A DNA stretch of 13,038 bases from Bacillota bacterium (GCA_023392395.1 JAEVZE010000393.1:1-13038); one strand, 5' to 3'; positions 1 through 8,648 are shown, counted from the stretch's first letter. The notes: a model not told the origin generated them from the letters alone. Translations and numbers: made by a program.

Positions 1-1250
1 GAGGACTTGGCGACCGTATAATACCGAATATTGACCGATATCGCCTGGAAGCCTTTGGTTTGCGTTTTCAGCGCGGACAGCATGGAAAGGCCCAGGTGAT
101 TGCCATTCACGGGATCCGAAAGACAGCCGACGAGCAGGGCGGGCAGGATCTGATTGCCCGGATTTTGGCTGTAGAGTATCAGAAAGTAGTGCAGGCGCAC
201 CAAGTACGACGCATGCAATGCGCAATTGCGGGGTTCCCGTTCGCAGATCATCTGCGTATACTCCATGGCGGTTTCCAAAATCTCTTTTTCCATGCCGCGC
301 ATATAGTGCGGCAATATGGAACTGTTGAAGGTCGAGGCCAGCCATCCCAATTGCTTATGGAAAGGGACATTCCCTGACGTACGGAACCCGGGGAGGTATT
401 CTTTAATATAGGCCCAGTTCAGAACGCAAAGGAAATTGCTGTTCTCCTGGTTCATCGCATGAAACGCCGCAAGCGTTTCCCTGCCTTCTTCCCACAGGCA
501 CTCCGCTTCCAGCATCCGCCCGTGGCTGGGTTCTCTGGTGGAAGCGTAACTGGAAGCGGCATGCAGCCTGACCTGGTACAGCGCCTCGCCTACATTAGAA
601 AGTCCCCTGCATTGGCGCATGTACCGCAGCATCACAGCCGTGTCCATGAACAAATGCGCGTTGATGCTGCGCCACGCGAAATCATAATGCTTCAGGAAAA
701 AATCCGCTTGAAAAAGCTTTCCCCACCATGCCCGGAATGTGTTGTACAATGCCGGGAAGTGCTTTTCGACCAGGCGGCAGTCATTGCGCAGATTTCGGGA
801 GACGATCTCCGGGGGCAGGCGGGTTCCGGTGATTTTCTCCTCACAAATGTAGTTCGCGCCGCAGGCCACGATATCCGGCCGGTTCCGGGCGGCTGAGCGG
901 TACATTTTTTCGGCAAAGGCAGGGTCCAGCCAGTCGTCCGAATCCACGATGCTGACGTATTCTCCGAGCAGCTCCCCTTCGGGAATGGGCCAAATAGAGA
1001 CGACGCCATCCTTGATAAAGTAGTCGCCCGAATCGTCATGCCAGTTTTTTGTATTTTCCACAACGTGCAGTCTGGAATCCTTTTGGGCGAGCTCCTGAAG
1101 AATTGTTCCCGTCCGATCGGTGGAACCGTTGTTGCGCACAAATAGATTGATGTTTCTTTCCGTTTGATTCAGAACGCTGCGGACCGCTTGTTCAATATAC
1201 CGTTCTGTGTTATAGGCAATCATCAAAAAGCTGATGAACGGTCTGGACAT
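1..1250 (-). CDS. GT2 family glycosyltransferase, C-terminus cut by the window edge
   Basis: The frame is open from an ATG at 1250 to the left edge, about 416 codons without a stop, so the 3' end lies outside the window. Residues 1-110 carry a GT-A fold: a beta strand with 'FISFLMIAYNTERYIEQAV', the nucleotide-site region 'NNGSTDRT' (about 40-47), and the DXD-type motif 'DSDDWLDP' (103-110), which in this family binds the metal and the sugar nucleotide. The usual 'DDGSTD' reads 'NNGSTD' here. A GAGGGGAG ribosome site lies about 9 nt before the ATG. The remaining ~300 residues are not recognisable beyond being mixed and helical. It probably transfers a sugar to a surface polysaccharide or glycoprotein at the cytoplasmic membrane face; donor and acceptor are unknown. 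It follows the 756-residue GT2 gene by 78 bp on the same strand, so the two are likely co-transcribed. Confidence 0.85.
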   Translation of the reverse strand, partial: MSRPFISFLMIAYNTERYIEQAVRSVLNQTERNINLFVRNNGSTDRTGTILQELAQKDSRLHVVENTKNWHDDSGDYFIKDGVVSIWPIPEGELLGEYVSIVDSDDWLDPAFAEKMYRSAARNRPDIVACGANYICEEKITGTRLPPEIVSRNLRNDCRLVEKHFPALYNTFRAWWGKLFQADFFLKHYDFAWRSINAHLFMDTAVMLRYMRQCRGLSNVGEALYQVRLHAASSYASTREPSHGRMLEAECLWEEGRETLAAFHAMNQENSNFLCVLNWAYIKEYLPGFRTSGNVPFHKQLGWLASTFNSSILPHYMRGMEKEILETAMEYTQMICEREPRNCALHASYLVRLHYFLILYSQNPGNQILPALLVGCLSDPVNGNHLGLSMLSALKTQTKGFQAISVNIRYYTVAKS

Positions 1251-1328
1251 TCGCCGTATCTCCCCTCGTAACCTCAACACGCCGTTATAATCTCGAATAC
1301 CCGCAACCTTGTTGCCTTCTCAAGCTTA

Positions 1329-3599
1329 TCACGATGCGGGTGATTGGTTCAGCCGCCTGTACATCTCCAGTATGCCGGGGTCGCCGGGCAGGATCTGGTT
1401 CAACTGATCGAGCACATTCCTCGCGTTTTCAAAATCGCCTTTCTCAATGAACTCCGCCACGACGCCCTTCAGCCGCGCGGCCAGTGCCAGAAATTCCGCG
1501 TTTGCCTGAGCCTTCGGCGCTGTTTTTTTCTGCTCGATCTGTTTTTCCAGATTTTCCATCATCATTTCGACAAAGCCCACCAGATCGCGCTTGAGATCAA
1601 GCGCCTTTCTCAGCATTCGAACCTGCGCTTCAAGATCGCCCATACTGCCGCATTCGAGGGATTGCTTCAGATAATACGCCGCTTGAGCGCCGGTTCCCAG
1701 ACAATGAATTCTTCCCTCGGCAAAGTTTTCGGGATTGTTCAGCGCGAGGTTGTACGCGTACAGGCGCTCGATGTACCGGTGGAGGGCTTCCTCTCGCTTT
1801 GCGCTGTCTTGCGCCCTGTCCTCCTTGAGCGCTTTCAATTCAAGCGCGGTTTCAAGCGACAGAACTTCGGGAGAATCCTCCGAAAAAAAGCCTCTTAGGT
1901 ATTGAAGAACGCTGCGCGCCTGATCCATGGAGCAGGAACTGGCAAGCAGGCGCATGTCGCTGTCCCATTGGTCGATCTGGATTTTTCCCGCGTATTTGGT
2001 GAGATCCAAACCATTTCGGTAAGCGATCTGGAGGATTTCCCGCGCAAAACCGATGCCTTCCAGGTCGAAATAATGGTCGAAAAGTTCGGCCAGCCGCTTT
2101 GAATCCCGCGCTTTTTCGGCCGCGCGCATTTTCAAAAGGACGATGTAGGGCTTCTCCAGGGACAGGCCAGCGAGAAAATCGACAAGCCGAACCTGGTTTT
2201 CAAATCCTTTGACCGGCTCCAGATAGGACTGGACGGAGGACAGGAAGCACGAAAGGCTGCTGCTTTTTTCAAGGTGCGGCTCAATCAGGGCATGCAGCGT
2301 TTCGAACGAGTCCTTGTCCGCCGACAACCGGACCATGCGCGGCATGCATTTCTCAAGAATCAAATGGCCCTCGCCCGGATTGCCTGCAATCCGCCGGATG
2401 TAGGCCCAACTGTGCGCTTCGTCCCCCACATCGGCAGCCAATTTCAATCCTGATTCCATGACGGAAGCGCGGCTGGACTCCAATTCGCATGCGCCCAGCG
2501 AAAGCATCTGCTGGGCGGCCAGCTTGTCTGGATTGCCGTCCAGAATGTCCAGCCACCGGAAATATTCGTCCACGTTGGAAAGCAGTTGTTCGGCGTCAAA
2601 GATCGCATAGGCGCATCCGCTGCGTTGAAAGCAGATGTTTGATTTCGCCAATTCGGAAATGTCGGGCCGCTGAAGCAGGCGTTCGGATTGGTTTAGAACC
2701 TCTTTCCATTTTTTCTTAGAAATCAGCACATGGATGTAAAAGCAGGAAAGCACCGAACAGTAATTGCTGACGTCTGGAAAAACATTACCCTCAAGGGCCG
2801 CCCGGCACAGATCCTCCGCTTTGGAGAATTCACGGTAGCCGATATATTCCTGTACCAGATGCATGACGGCGCGCAAATCGCCGGGTCGTTCCGAAAGCAT
2901 CTTTTCAAGAGACCCACTGTTCCGAAGGTAGTGGTTCTCAAACTCTTCCCGGCTGTCATATACGTATCCATAATGATGCACAAACGCGTCCAGGGTTTTT
3001 ATTGGCGGCGTCGCGCCGACCAGGTACTCATGAATCCTGTCTTTGAAATGGAGCCCCTCGCTCCTTCGGACCAGCCGTTCGGCATATCCGTCCGTGTACT
3101 GCTGCCCGCCGCGATCCATGTAATTCCGCACCCTGTACAGGCAGACATTGTACCGGCAATCATCCGTCTTGAGGAAATCGATGAGGGCGGAGACATCGTC
3201 AAACCATTCGTCGTCATCCAGATACAAAAACCATTCGCCCTTCGCCAGCTTCAGCCCCGCGTTCCGGGCGGCGGAAAAATCATCGCACCAGTCAAAATGA
3301 ACGACCCTGTCCGTATACTCCCGGGCCACAGCCAGCGATCCATCGGAGCGCTCAGGGCCGACGGTATCGACCACAATCAGCTCGCTTGGCAATGCGTCGA
3401 GCAATGGCTTGATGGAGTCCAAGCATTTGCGCACCGTGTCCACCCGGTTGGATACCAAAATCGATATGGTCAGCCTGATGGGATTTTTCACCATTGGGAC
3501 AGTATTTCGCAAAAGCGGCGCATTCTCTTTGGACGTCGCCATTGACTGAGGATTTTTCCTGCCGCCGTGATGCACGGCCTTGGGGATCTTCTTGCCCAT
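1329..3599 (-). CDS. GT2 glycosyltransferase with long helical (TPR-like) C-terminal region
   Basis: A 756-residue protein. Residues about 40-135 form the GT2 GT-A core: 'IRLTISILVSNRVDTVRKCL' at 41-60, 'ELIVVDTVGPERSDGS' for nucleotide binding, 'WCDDFSAARNAGLKLAKGEW' (104-123) and the DXD-type 'LDDDEWF' at 127-133. From about residue 230 to the end the sequence is Leu/Ala/Glu-rich and helical, with repeated residue spacing like tetratricopeptide repeats, ending in 'DFENARNVLDQLNQILPGDPGI'. GT2 proteins with TPR-like tails are known for glycosylating peptides or surface proteins, so a protein or surface-glycan acceptor is plausible but not shown. The ATG at 3599 is preferred because GAGAGG lies 5 nt upstream; the internal Met36 has no ribosome site, although the catalytic domain only starts near there. 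No membrane segment or signal peptide is visible. No convincing promoter was found in the 267 bp upstream. Confidence 0.85.
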   Translation of the reverse strand: MGKKIPKAVHHGGRKNPQSMATSKENAPLLRNTVPMVKNPIRLTISILVSNRVDTVRKCLDSIKPLLDALPSELIVVDTVGPERSDGSLAVAREYTDRVVHFDWCDDFSAARNAGLKLAKGEWFLYLDDDEWFDDVSALIDFLKTDDCRYNVCLYRVRNYMDRGGQQYTDGYAERLVRRSEGLHFKDRIHEYLVGATPPIKTLDAFVHHYGYVYDSREEFENHYLRNSGSLEKMLSERPGDLRAVMHLVQEYIGYREFSKAEDLCRAALEGNVFPDVSNYCSVLSCFYIHVLISKKKWKEVLNQSERLLQRPDISELAKSNICFQRSGCAYAIFDAEQLLSNVDEYFRWLDILDGNPDKLAAQQMLSLGACELESSRASVMESGLKLAADVGDEAHSWAYIRRIAGNPGEGHLILEKCMPRMVRLSADKDSFETLHALIEPHLEKSSSLSCFLSSVQSYLEPVKGFENQVRLVDFLAGLSLEKPYIVLLKMRAAEKARDSKRLAELFDHYFDLEGIGFAREILQIAYRNGLDLTKYAGKIQIDQWDSDMRLLASSCSMDQARSVLQYLRGFFSEDSPEVLSLETALELKALKEDRAQDSAKREEALHRYIERLYAYNLALNNPENFAEGRIHCLGTGAQAAYYLKQSLECGSMGDLEAQVRMLRKALDLKRDLVGFVEMMMENLEKQIEQKKTAPKAQANAEFLALAARLKGVVAEFIEKGDFENARNVLDQLNQILPGDPGILEMYRRLNQSPAS

Positions 3600-3766
3600 G
3601 ACGACCTCTCTGTTCCAAATGATGTGATGGACATATCGCTCAATGTCCGCCCATGACGCCGCTTGTGTGGATTGCCTCTAGTGAATATATCGGCATGTTT
3701 CATGACTATTTTACAATGCGCTGTGATTTGCGGCGTGGTGATTTCGGCATTCGGGCCAGACAACCT

Positions 3767-3809
3767 AAAACCCCTGAATCTGCCGGATTCCGGCATCTTC
3801 AAGGGTTTT
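3767..3809 (-). terminator. Rho-independent terminator after the LacI-family gene
   Basis: Two 12-nt arms (3767-3778 and 3798-3809) pair completely on the minus-strand RNA with one G-U wobble. They enclose a second 6-bp stem (3781-3786 with 3790-3795, TGCCGG/CCGGCA). The 3' arm ends in GGGGUUUU and continues AGGUUGU. It lies 57 nt past the stop codon at 3867, where the sugar operon would end, and so separates it from the GT2 genes. The plus strand would also give a stem (one C-A mismatch) followed by a T-rich stretch, so bidirectional action is possible. Confidence 0.7.
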
Positions 3810-3866
3810 GCTTTTCATTGTTCTTGCGTCAAACTCGAACGCGGCGGGTTCCAGATCCCCGGCAAA

Positions 3867-4955
3867 TCAGTCCTGATGGATGCTGAGGCCCTGCTGGACG
3901 AGGAATTTCTCCGCCACCGGCGCGGAGCTGCGGACGGCGATCTGCTGGGGCAGCACGATGTTCTTGTGCTCGCCGCAACGGATACGCTCCTTCAGCATGT
4001 CAAACAGCGTCGTGCCCAGCAGGAACGGATCCTGCACGACGGTGGAAATCGAAGGCGTGCAGTAGATGGAGATGGAGATGTTGTCAAAGCCGAATACCGC
4101 GATGTCCTCCGGGACGCGCAGGCCATTTCGGAGCGCCACGCTGATGACGCCCTGGGCGATCATGTCGTTGGAGGTGATCACAATCTCGGGCAGGCGTTCC
4201 CTGGGCGTCTCCCGGATGATCGTCTGAAAGATCTGATAGGCGGACTTCATCTTTGTCGGGTAAATTTGAGAATTCAGGATGATGAGGCGGTCCGCTTCCG
4301 GTACGCCGGTTTCGTCCAGCGCCTGAATGACGCCGCCATACCTTCGTTCCAGGTTCTGCTGCCGGTCGAGCGACTCGCCCATGTAGGCAAAGCGCCGATA
4401 GCCCGCCCTGTACAGCGCGTGCGTCAGGCCGTGCATGGTTTCAAAATTGTTGAACTCCACGCAGGGGTACCCTTCGAGGTACCTATCGCCGATGACGATC
4501 GGCACGCCCGCCGAGGCCGCCATTTGAATGCTGTCCTCATCGCCCGCGCCGCCCACAAACACAAGCCCGTCCACCCGGCGGTCCACCAGCGCTTTCACGC
4601 TCTTGTGCAGGATGTCCGTTCGGAAGTGGATGTCGCTCGTCAGGACGACGAAGTCCTCCTGCTGCGCGCGCTGCAGGATGCCGGCGGTGCACTGCGCGTA
4701 GTATTCGCTGGAAATATCCTGCACGACGACGCCCAGGATCTGGGATTTGGCGGCGCGCAGGGACCTGGCGTTGGCGTTGGGGCGGTAATCCAGCTCCCGG
4801 ATCGCCTTGAACACGCGCTTCTGCGTCGGAATGGAGATCGGCGCGGTGCCGTTGAGCACATGCGAAACCGTCGCCGGGGAGACATTGGCCTCCTTGGCAA
4901 CATCGTAGATCGTGCTGTGCCGTACCGGGCCGGCGCCGTCCGGTTTCTTGGTCAT
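3867..4955 (-). CDS. LacI-family transcriptional repressor (operon regulator)
   Basis: 362 residues, the usual LacI-family length. The N-terminal helix-turn-helix spans 14-60: 'STIYDVAKEANVSPATVSHV' then 'LNGTAPIS'. The recognition helix carries H32 in the PurR-like 'TVSHV' context. The hinge helix 'ANARSLRA' keeps L66, the residue that in LacI/PurR inserts into a central CpG. This fits the CG-centred operators at 12059-12118. Residues about 70-345 form the periplasmic-binding-protein-like effector domain ('ILGVVVQDISSEYYAQCTAG', 'GVPIVIGDRY', 'ITSNDMIAQGVISVALRNGL', 'VFGFDNISIS'). The effector is unknown; rhamnose or a pectin disaccharide is inferred from the operon. The ATG lies 6 nt after the last base of the GH105 stop codon region, with GTGAGGG just before it, so it is the last gene of the operon and probably feeds back on the promoter. 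Strong N-terminal family match. Confidence 0.93.
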   Translation of the reverse strand: MTKKPDGAGPVRHSTIYDVAKEANVSPATVSHVLNGTAPISIPTQKRVFKAIRELDYRPNANARSLRAAKSQILGVVVQDISSEYYAQCTAGILQRAQQEDFVVLTSDIHFRTDILHKSVKALVDRRVDGLVFVGGAGDEDSIQMAASAGVPIVIGDRYLEGYPCVEFNNFETMHGLTHALYRAGYRRFAYMGESLDRQQNLERRYGGVIQALDETGVPEADRLIILNSQIYPTKMKSAYQIFQTIIRETPRERLPEIVITSNDMIAQGVISVALRNGLRVPEDIAVFGFDNISISIYCTPSISTVVQDPFLLGTTLFDMLKERIRCGEHKNIVLPQQIAVRSSAPVAEKFLVQQGLSIHQD

Positions 4956-4961
4956 GCTCCC

Positions 4962-5903
4962 TCACCCGTCTAAACTTCGTTCGGCTGCCCGTTCCATCAT
5001 CAAAAAGTGCGCCTGGGTTTCCGCGGATGTGCCGGGCTTTACAAACCACGGCGATCCGGCGCAGCCCCGCACGTAACCCCGCTCGTCCACCAGGCCTTTG
5101 ACCGCGCTCCTGGCAACATCGGCATGTTTCAGGTAACCTTTGGAAATCAACCCCCATGATACCATATTGTATAACGAATATGCAAACATTTCCGCGCACT
5201 CGGTCTCTGGAAACGAGTCGGGGTCGTCCAGTTCGTCGTGGAACAGGCCGTCCGCGCGCTGAACGCGGATCATGGAATCCGCAAGCGCGCAAAACTCCCG
5301 GACGACGAATTCCAGAGGTTCGCCTTTTGTTTCCTTCAAGACCCCGGCCGCGCGCATCAGCCCGACCAGCGCCCAGCCGTTGCCCACGCCCCAGAATGCC
5401 GCGCGGGAAAATTCCCCGGCGGCCTCGTCCCACTTGTGGCGGAAAAGGCCAGTCGCGGGATCATGCAGCCGTCTCTTGACCGCGCGGTAGAACTGTAGCC
5501 CTTCATCTATGTACCCCGACAGCATCAACACATGTGGTCCCATGCCCAGGCTGTCGGCCCACACCTCTTTGTCGCCGATCAGGTGGAAACGCGCACCATC
5601 CGCCGTCCGGGGCGCCTTGTTCAGAAGGAATTCGACATTGCGCCGGGCCGCGCGCTCATACCTGGGGTCTGCCGTAATGCGCCCCGCCGCCAGCACCGGC
5701 TCCACGCACACCGCGGGGTCCACCAGCGCGGGGGTGGATTCCACATCGCAGAGCCGTCCGTCCGGATTCTGGCGCACGACACAATCGTGCGCCATCAGAA
5801 CCAGCATTTCCTCGTCGCCCGTCTCCAGCATGGCCTGCGCCGCCAAACCTTGCTCCCAGCACTGGCGCGCCATGCCCAGAAGCGCTTGCTTTACGTTCGT
5901 CAT
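4962..5903 (-). CDS. GH105/GH88-like unsaturated (rhamno)galacturonyl hydrolase
   Basis: 313 residues, somewhat short for the family (YteR-type enzymes have about 370). It has an (alpha/alpha)6-barrel-type sequence with family landmarks: 'EVWADSLGMGPHVLMLSGY' (113-131), where D117 aligns with the catalytic aspartate of YteR/UGL-type enzymes; 'FWGVGNGWALVGLMRAAG' (170-187), matching the 'WGRGNGW' signature; and 'GLFHDELDDPDSFPETECAE' (219-238) followed by 'MFAYSL'. The family hydrates the double bond of unsaturated uronic acids left by polysaccharide lyases, releasing the neighbouring sugar, often rhamnose. No signal peptide is present, so it acts in the cytoplasm on imported oligosaccharides. 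Its ATG overlaps the permease stop (ATGA, 5900-5903), indicating translational coupling. GH105 rather than GH88 is favoured by the rhamnosidase next door, but sequence alone does not separate them. Confidence 0.85.
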   Translation of the reverse strand: MTNVKQALLGMARQCWEQGLAAQAMLETGDEEMLVLMAHDCVVRQNPDGRLCDVESTPALVDPAVCVEPVLAAGRITADPRYERAARRNVEFLLNKAPRTADGARFHLIGDKEVWADSLGMGPHVLMLSGYIDEGLQFYRAVKRRLHDPATGLFRHKWDEAAGEFSRAAFWGVGNGWALVGLMRAAGVLKETKGEPLEFVVREFCALADSMIRVQRADGLFHDELDDPDSFPETECAEMFAYSLYNMVSWGLISKGYLKHADVARSAVKGLVDERGYVRGCAGSPWFVKPGTSAETQAHFLMMERAAERSLDG

Positions 5904-6871
5904 GCCTTCATTCCACCGCCGCGCAGGGAGTCAACGAACACCGCGAAGATCAGAACGCCGCCCTTGATGACCTGCTGCCAGTACGCCTGCACGTTCAGAA
6001 GCGTCATGCCGTTGAGGAGCACCGCCAGGATCAAAATGCCGAACAGCGTGCCCGTCACCTTGCCCTTGCCGCCCGACAGCGCGATGCCGCCCAGGATGAC
6101 CGCGGCGATGCCGTCCATGTCGTTGCCGGTGCCGTGCTTGGGCATGGCCGCCGCCGTCTGGCTGACGGTGATGATGCCGCCGATGGCGGCGGTCACCGCC
6201 GCGATGATGTGGGAAATGAAGCGCACGCGGGCGGTATTGATGCCGGCGAGCTGCGCGACGCGCGGATTTCCGCCGACCGCGAACACGTAGCGTCCGTAGG
6301 TGGTGTACTTGAGCACGTACCAGATGACCAGGTACATGACCGCCATGATGATCAGGCAGAACGGGACGCCCGCGAGCTTGCCGCTGCCGATGAAGTTGTA
6401 GACCGGATCATTGATTCGAATGTAGCGGCCGTCGGTCAGAAGGTACGCGCCCCCGCGGAACACGAACTGCGTGCCCATCGTGGCGATGATGGGGTTGACG
6501 CGCATCTTCGTGATGATGAACGCGTTGACGCAGCCGCCGATGACGCCCACCGCCAATACCAGCGCCATCGTCAAGTAGGGGTTCATGCCCCACTCGTAGA
6601 AGATGCCCAGGATCATCCCGCAGAACGCCGACAGCGCGTACTGCGACACATCCAGGCCGCCCAGCAGCATCGCCACCGTGAGGCCCGCCGCCATCGTGCC
6701 CATGATCGAGGCATAGGTGCCGATGTTCATGAGGTTGCTCATCGTAAAGAAGTACGGAGAGCTGACGCCGAACACGATGGAGAGGACAATCAGCGCGATG
6801 ATCGTCGAAATGTCGCTCTTCATCAATTTCTGAAGCTTTCGGGGAAAGGTTTTGGTGATCTGCGCATCCAT
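5900..6871 (-). CDS. Sugar ABC transporter permease, RbsC-like (CUT2 family)
   Basis: 323 residues from the ATG at 6871, with about eight to ten hydrophobic segments. Family motifs are present: 'VNPIIATMGTQFVFRGGAYL' followed by 'LTDG', 'GRYVFAVGGNPRVAQLAGI', and the ATPase-contact loop 'AAVILGGIALSGGKGKVTG'. It forms the membrane channel of a ribose-type importer, probably as a homodimer since only one permease gene is seen. The reading frame is open further upstream (to 7042), but that part lies inside the ATPase gene and has no permease character. The ATG at 6871 comes 8 nt after the ATPase stop with GAGGAC just before it, a close spacing; a later Met ('MKSDIS') lacks a ribosome site. Its substrate is inferred to be rhamnose or a small rhamnoside from neighbouring enzymes. 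Confidence 0.93.
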   Translation of the reverse strand: MDAQITKTFPRKLQKLMKSDISTIIALIVLSIVFGVSSPYFFTMSNLMNIGTYASIMGTMAAGLTVAMLLGGLDVSQYALSAFCGMILGIFYEWGMNPYLTMALVLAVGVIGGCVNAFIITKMRVNPIIATMGTQFVFRGGAYLLTDGRYIRINDPVYNFIGSGKLAGVPFCLIIMAVMYLVIWYVLKYTTYGRYVFAVGGNPRVAQLAGINTARVRFISHIIAAVTAAIGGIITVSQTAAAMPKHGTGNDMDGIAAVILGGIALSGGKGKVTGTLFGILILAVLLNGMTLLNVQAYWQQVIKGGVLIFAVFVDSLRGGGMKA

Positions 6872-6879
6872 GTCCTCAA

Positions 6880-8364
6880 TCAGCCTCCGATCGCATACTT
6901 GAGCAGGGTTTCCTGCGAAAAGTCCCTTTTGTCCAGCTGGCCGGTGATCCTGCCCTCGTGCACGATATAGATCCGGTCCGACATGGACATGATTTCCGGC
7001 AGCTCCGAGGAGATCATGAGCACGGCTTTGCGGTTTTTGCACAGGTCGTTGATCAGGTTGTAGATTTCCACCTTGGCGCCCACGTCCACGCCGCGCGTCG
7101 GCTCGTTTAGGATCATGAACGTGGGTTCGGTGTTCAAGCCCTTGGCGATGACCACCTTCTGCTGGTTACCGCCGGACAGATTGTCGATCTCGGTCATGAC
7201 GCCGGGCGTCTTGACGCCAAGCCTTGCAATCCACCCCTTCGCCAGCTCCGTCTCCCGCTTCAGGCGCAGGATGCCCCGCGGGGCGACCTTTTTCAGGTTG
7301 GCGACGGTGATGTTGTCCCGGACCGGCGCGACCAGATTGACGCCGTCGCTCTTTCTTTCGGCGGGTACGTAGGCGATGCCGCTTCGGATGGAGTCAATGG
7401 GCAGATGCGGCCGGTACGCCTTGCCGCCGACGGTCATCCTCGCGTCCCGGTAGGGCCTTAGGCCCACGATGCACTCGCAGATCTCGCCCCGGCCCGCGCC
7501 CATCAGCCCAAACAGGCCCACGACCTCGCCCTCCCGCACATTGAAGGCGACGTCCTTCAAAAAGCCGGTGGAAAGCCCCTCCACCGTGAACACCTCGCGC
7601 CCGATCGGCACCGTGCGGGGCGGGTACATGTCGCGGATCTCGCGGCCGACCATCCAGGAGACGATCTGGTCGGTGGATGTGTCCTTCACCTGCGCCTTTG
7701 CGACGTTCTTGCCGTCGCGCATCACCTGCACGGTGTCGGCGATCTCGAAGATCTCGTTCAGGCGGTGGGAAATGTAGATGATCGAAACGCCCCGCTCCTT
7801 CATTGAGCGGATCAGCCGGAACAGGTTCTCGGTCTCCTGATCGTTGAGCGCGCTGGTCGGCTCGTCAAGCACGAGGATCTTGACCTCCCGCGTGAACGCG
7901 CGGGCGATCTCCACCAGCTGCTTTTCCGCCACCGACAGCATCTCCACCGGCGTCTCGGGCGACCGGTGATCCAGCCCGAACTGCTTCATCACCGCTTCCG
8001 CGTCCCGGTAGAGCTTGGGGTAATCGACTGAGTGCATCGCGCCGCGGGTGGGCACGCGGCCGATGAACAGATTCTCGGCGATCGACATCGCGCCCAGGTA
8101 GTTGAGCTCCTGATAGACGATGCCGATGCCCAGGTCGATCGCCTCGCGCGTGTTGTAGGGCGGCCGTTCGCTGCCCTCGATCTCGATGACGCCGCCGTCC
8201 TTTGGGTACGCGCCGGACAGGATCTTGATCAGGGTCGACTTGCCCGCGCCGTTTTCGCCGACCAGCGCCAGCACCTCGCCCTTTTCCAGCGTTAGATCCA
8301 CATGATCGACCGCAACGATGCCCGGAAACGCCTTGTAGATGCCCTTCATGGCCAGAATACTCAT
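6880..8364 (-). CDS. Sugar ABC transporter ATP-binding protein, RbsA/MglA-like (two NBDs)
   Basis: 494 residues, the normal length for a CUT2 ATPase with two fused nucleotide-binding domains. NBD1: Walker A 'GENGAGKST' (36-44), signature 'LSVAEKQ' (143-149), Walker B 'ILVLDEPTSAL' (163-173), switch 'YISHR' (197-201). NBD2: a degenerate Walker A 'GLMGAGRGEI' (286-295), as usual for this family, then 'YVPAERKSDG', signature 'LSGGNQQKV' (396-404) and Walker B 'MILNEPTRGVDVGA' (417-430). The Walker B aspartate of NBD2 is Asn420 (codon AAC), so this half probably binds but does not hydrolyse ATP, while NBD1 has a complete site. The start at 8364 follows GGTGAT closely. It is separated from the binding-protein gene by 396 bp that hold the structured element; the permease follows after 8 bp. 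Confidence 0.95.
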   Translation of the reverse strand: MSILAMKGIYKAFPGIVAVDHVDLTLEKGEVLALVGENGAGKSTLIKILSGAYPKDGGVIEIEGSERPPYNTREAIDLGIGIVYQELNYLGAMSIAENLFIGRVPTRGAMHSVDYPKLYRDAEAVMKQFGLDHRSPETPVEMLSVAEKQLVEIARAFTREVKILVLDEPTSALNDQETENLFRLIRSMKERGVSIIYISHRLNEIFEIADTVQVMRDGKNVAKAQVKDTSTDQIVSWMVGREIRDMYPPRTVPIGREVFTVEGLSTGFLKDVAFNVREGEVVGLFGLMGAGRGEICECIVGLRPYRDARMTVGGKAYRPHLPIDSIRSGIAYVPAERKSDGVNLVAPVRDNITVANLKKVAPRGILRLKRETELAKGWIARLGVKTPGVMTEIDNLSGGNQQKVVIAKGLNTEPTFMILNEPTRGVDVGAKVEIYNLINDLCKNRKAVLMISSELPEIMSMSDRIYIVHEGRITGQLDKRDFSQETLLKYAIGG

Positions 8365-8428
8365 CGTATCACCATCCGCCCGCTCGCGAGATTTCGCTCA
8401 TGATTCCTCGTGGTTCTTGTCTTCCTTT

Positions 8429-8458
8429 GCGGGGGAGCGCCTCCCGGCGCTCCCCCGC
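8429..8458. repeat. GC-rich boundary hairpin of the intergenic element
   Basis: Perfect 12-bp inverted repeat: arm GCGGGGGAGCGC (8429-8440), 6-nt loop, arm GCGCTCCCCCGC (8447-8458). No U-tract follows on the minus strand (AAAGGAAGACAAG), so it is unlikely to be a simple terminator. It would block exonuclease movement or slow RNA polymerase just before the ATPase gene. Confidence 0.7.
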
Positions 8459-8480
8459 ACCGAACCATTGGAAACTACTC

Positions 8481-8648
8481 GGTCATTCCATCGTTCCCGG
8501 CGACCTGCGCGCCGGGAACGTGTTTCCATAACCAGTGCGCACACTGGTGGAGGAAACCTTAGTCGGTCATTCCATCGTTCCCGGCGACCCGCGCGCCGGG
8601 AACGTGTTTCCTCCATCAGTGCGCGCACTGGTTGAGGAAACAATTCCT
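8481..8648. repeat. Two tandem 84-bp units (H4 + H3 hairpin module)
   Basis: Unit 1 (8481-8564) and unit 2 (8565-8648) both start GGTCATTCCATCGTTCCCGG. They differ at few positions, mostly in the H4 loop (one base) and in the H3 arms and tail. The period of exactly 84 bp keeps any overlapping reading frame in phase. The sequence just before unit 1 (GGAAACTACTC) resembles the end of a unit (GAGGAAACCTTAGTC), suggesting the remains of a further copy. Locus 2 has a single module. Confidence 0.85.

Noticed and set aside
3600..3866. Promoter for the 756-residue glycosyltransferase gene
   Set aside because: TATATT and TAAAAT boxes are present at about 3680-3715 but no -35 hexamer lies at an acceptable distance, so no site is annotated.
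3663..4973. Plus-strand 436-residue open frame
   Set aside because: Antisense shadow of the LacI-family gene; composition rich in Arg, His and Val with no domain, while the minus frame has clear family motifs.
6872..7042. N-terminal extension of the permease to an ATG at 7042
   Set aside because: It overlaps the ATPase 3' end by more than 150 bp and encodes no transporter-like sequence; the ATG at 6871 fits the operon spacing.
8429..8458. Strong GC hairpin as an intrinsic terminator inside the operon
   Set aside because: No U-tract follows it on the minus strand, and the ATPase, permease and GH105 genes downstream belong to the same operon.
8481..8648. Possible CRISPR array
   Set aside because: Only two directly abutting 84-bp units without unique spacers, each made of two hairpins; no cas genes in the window.
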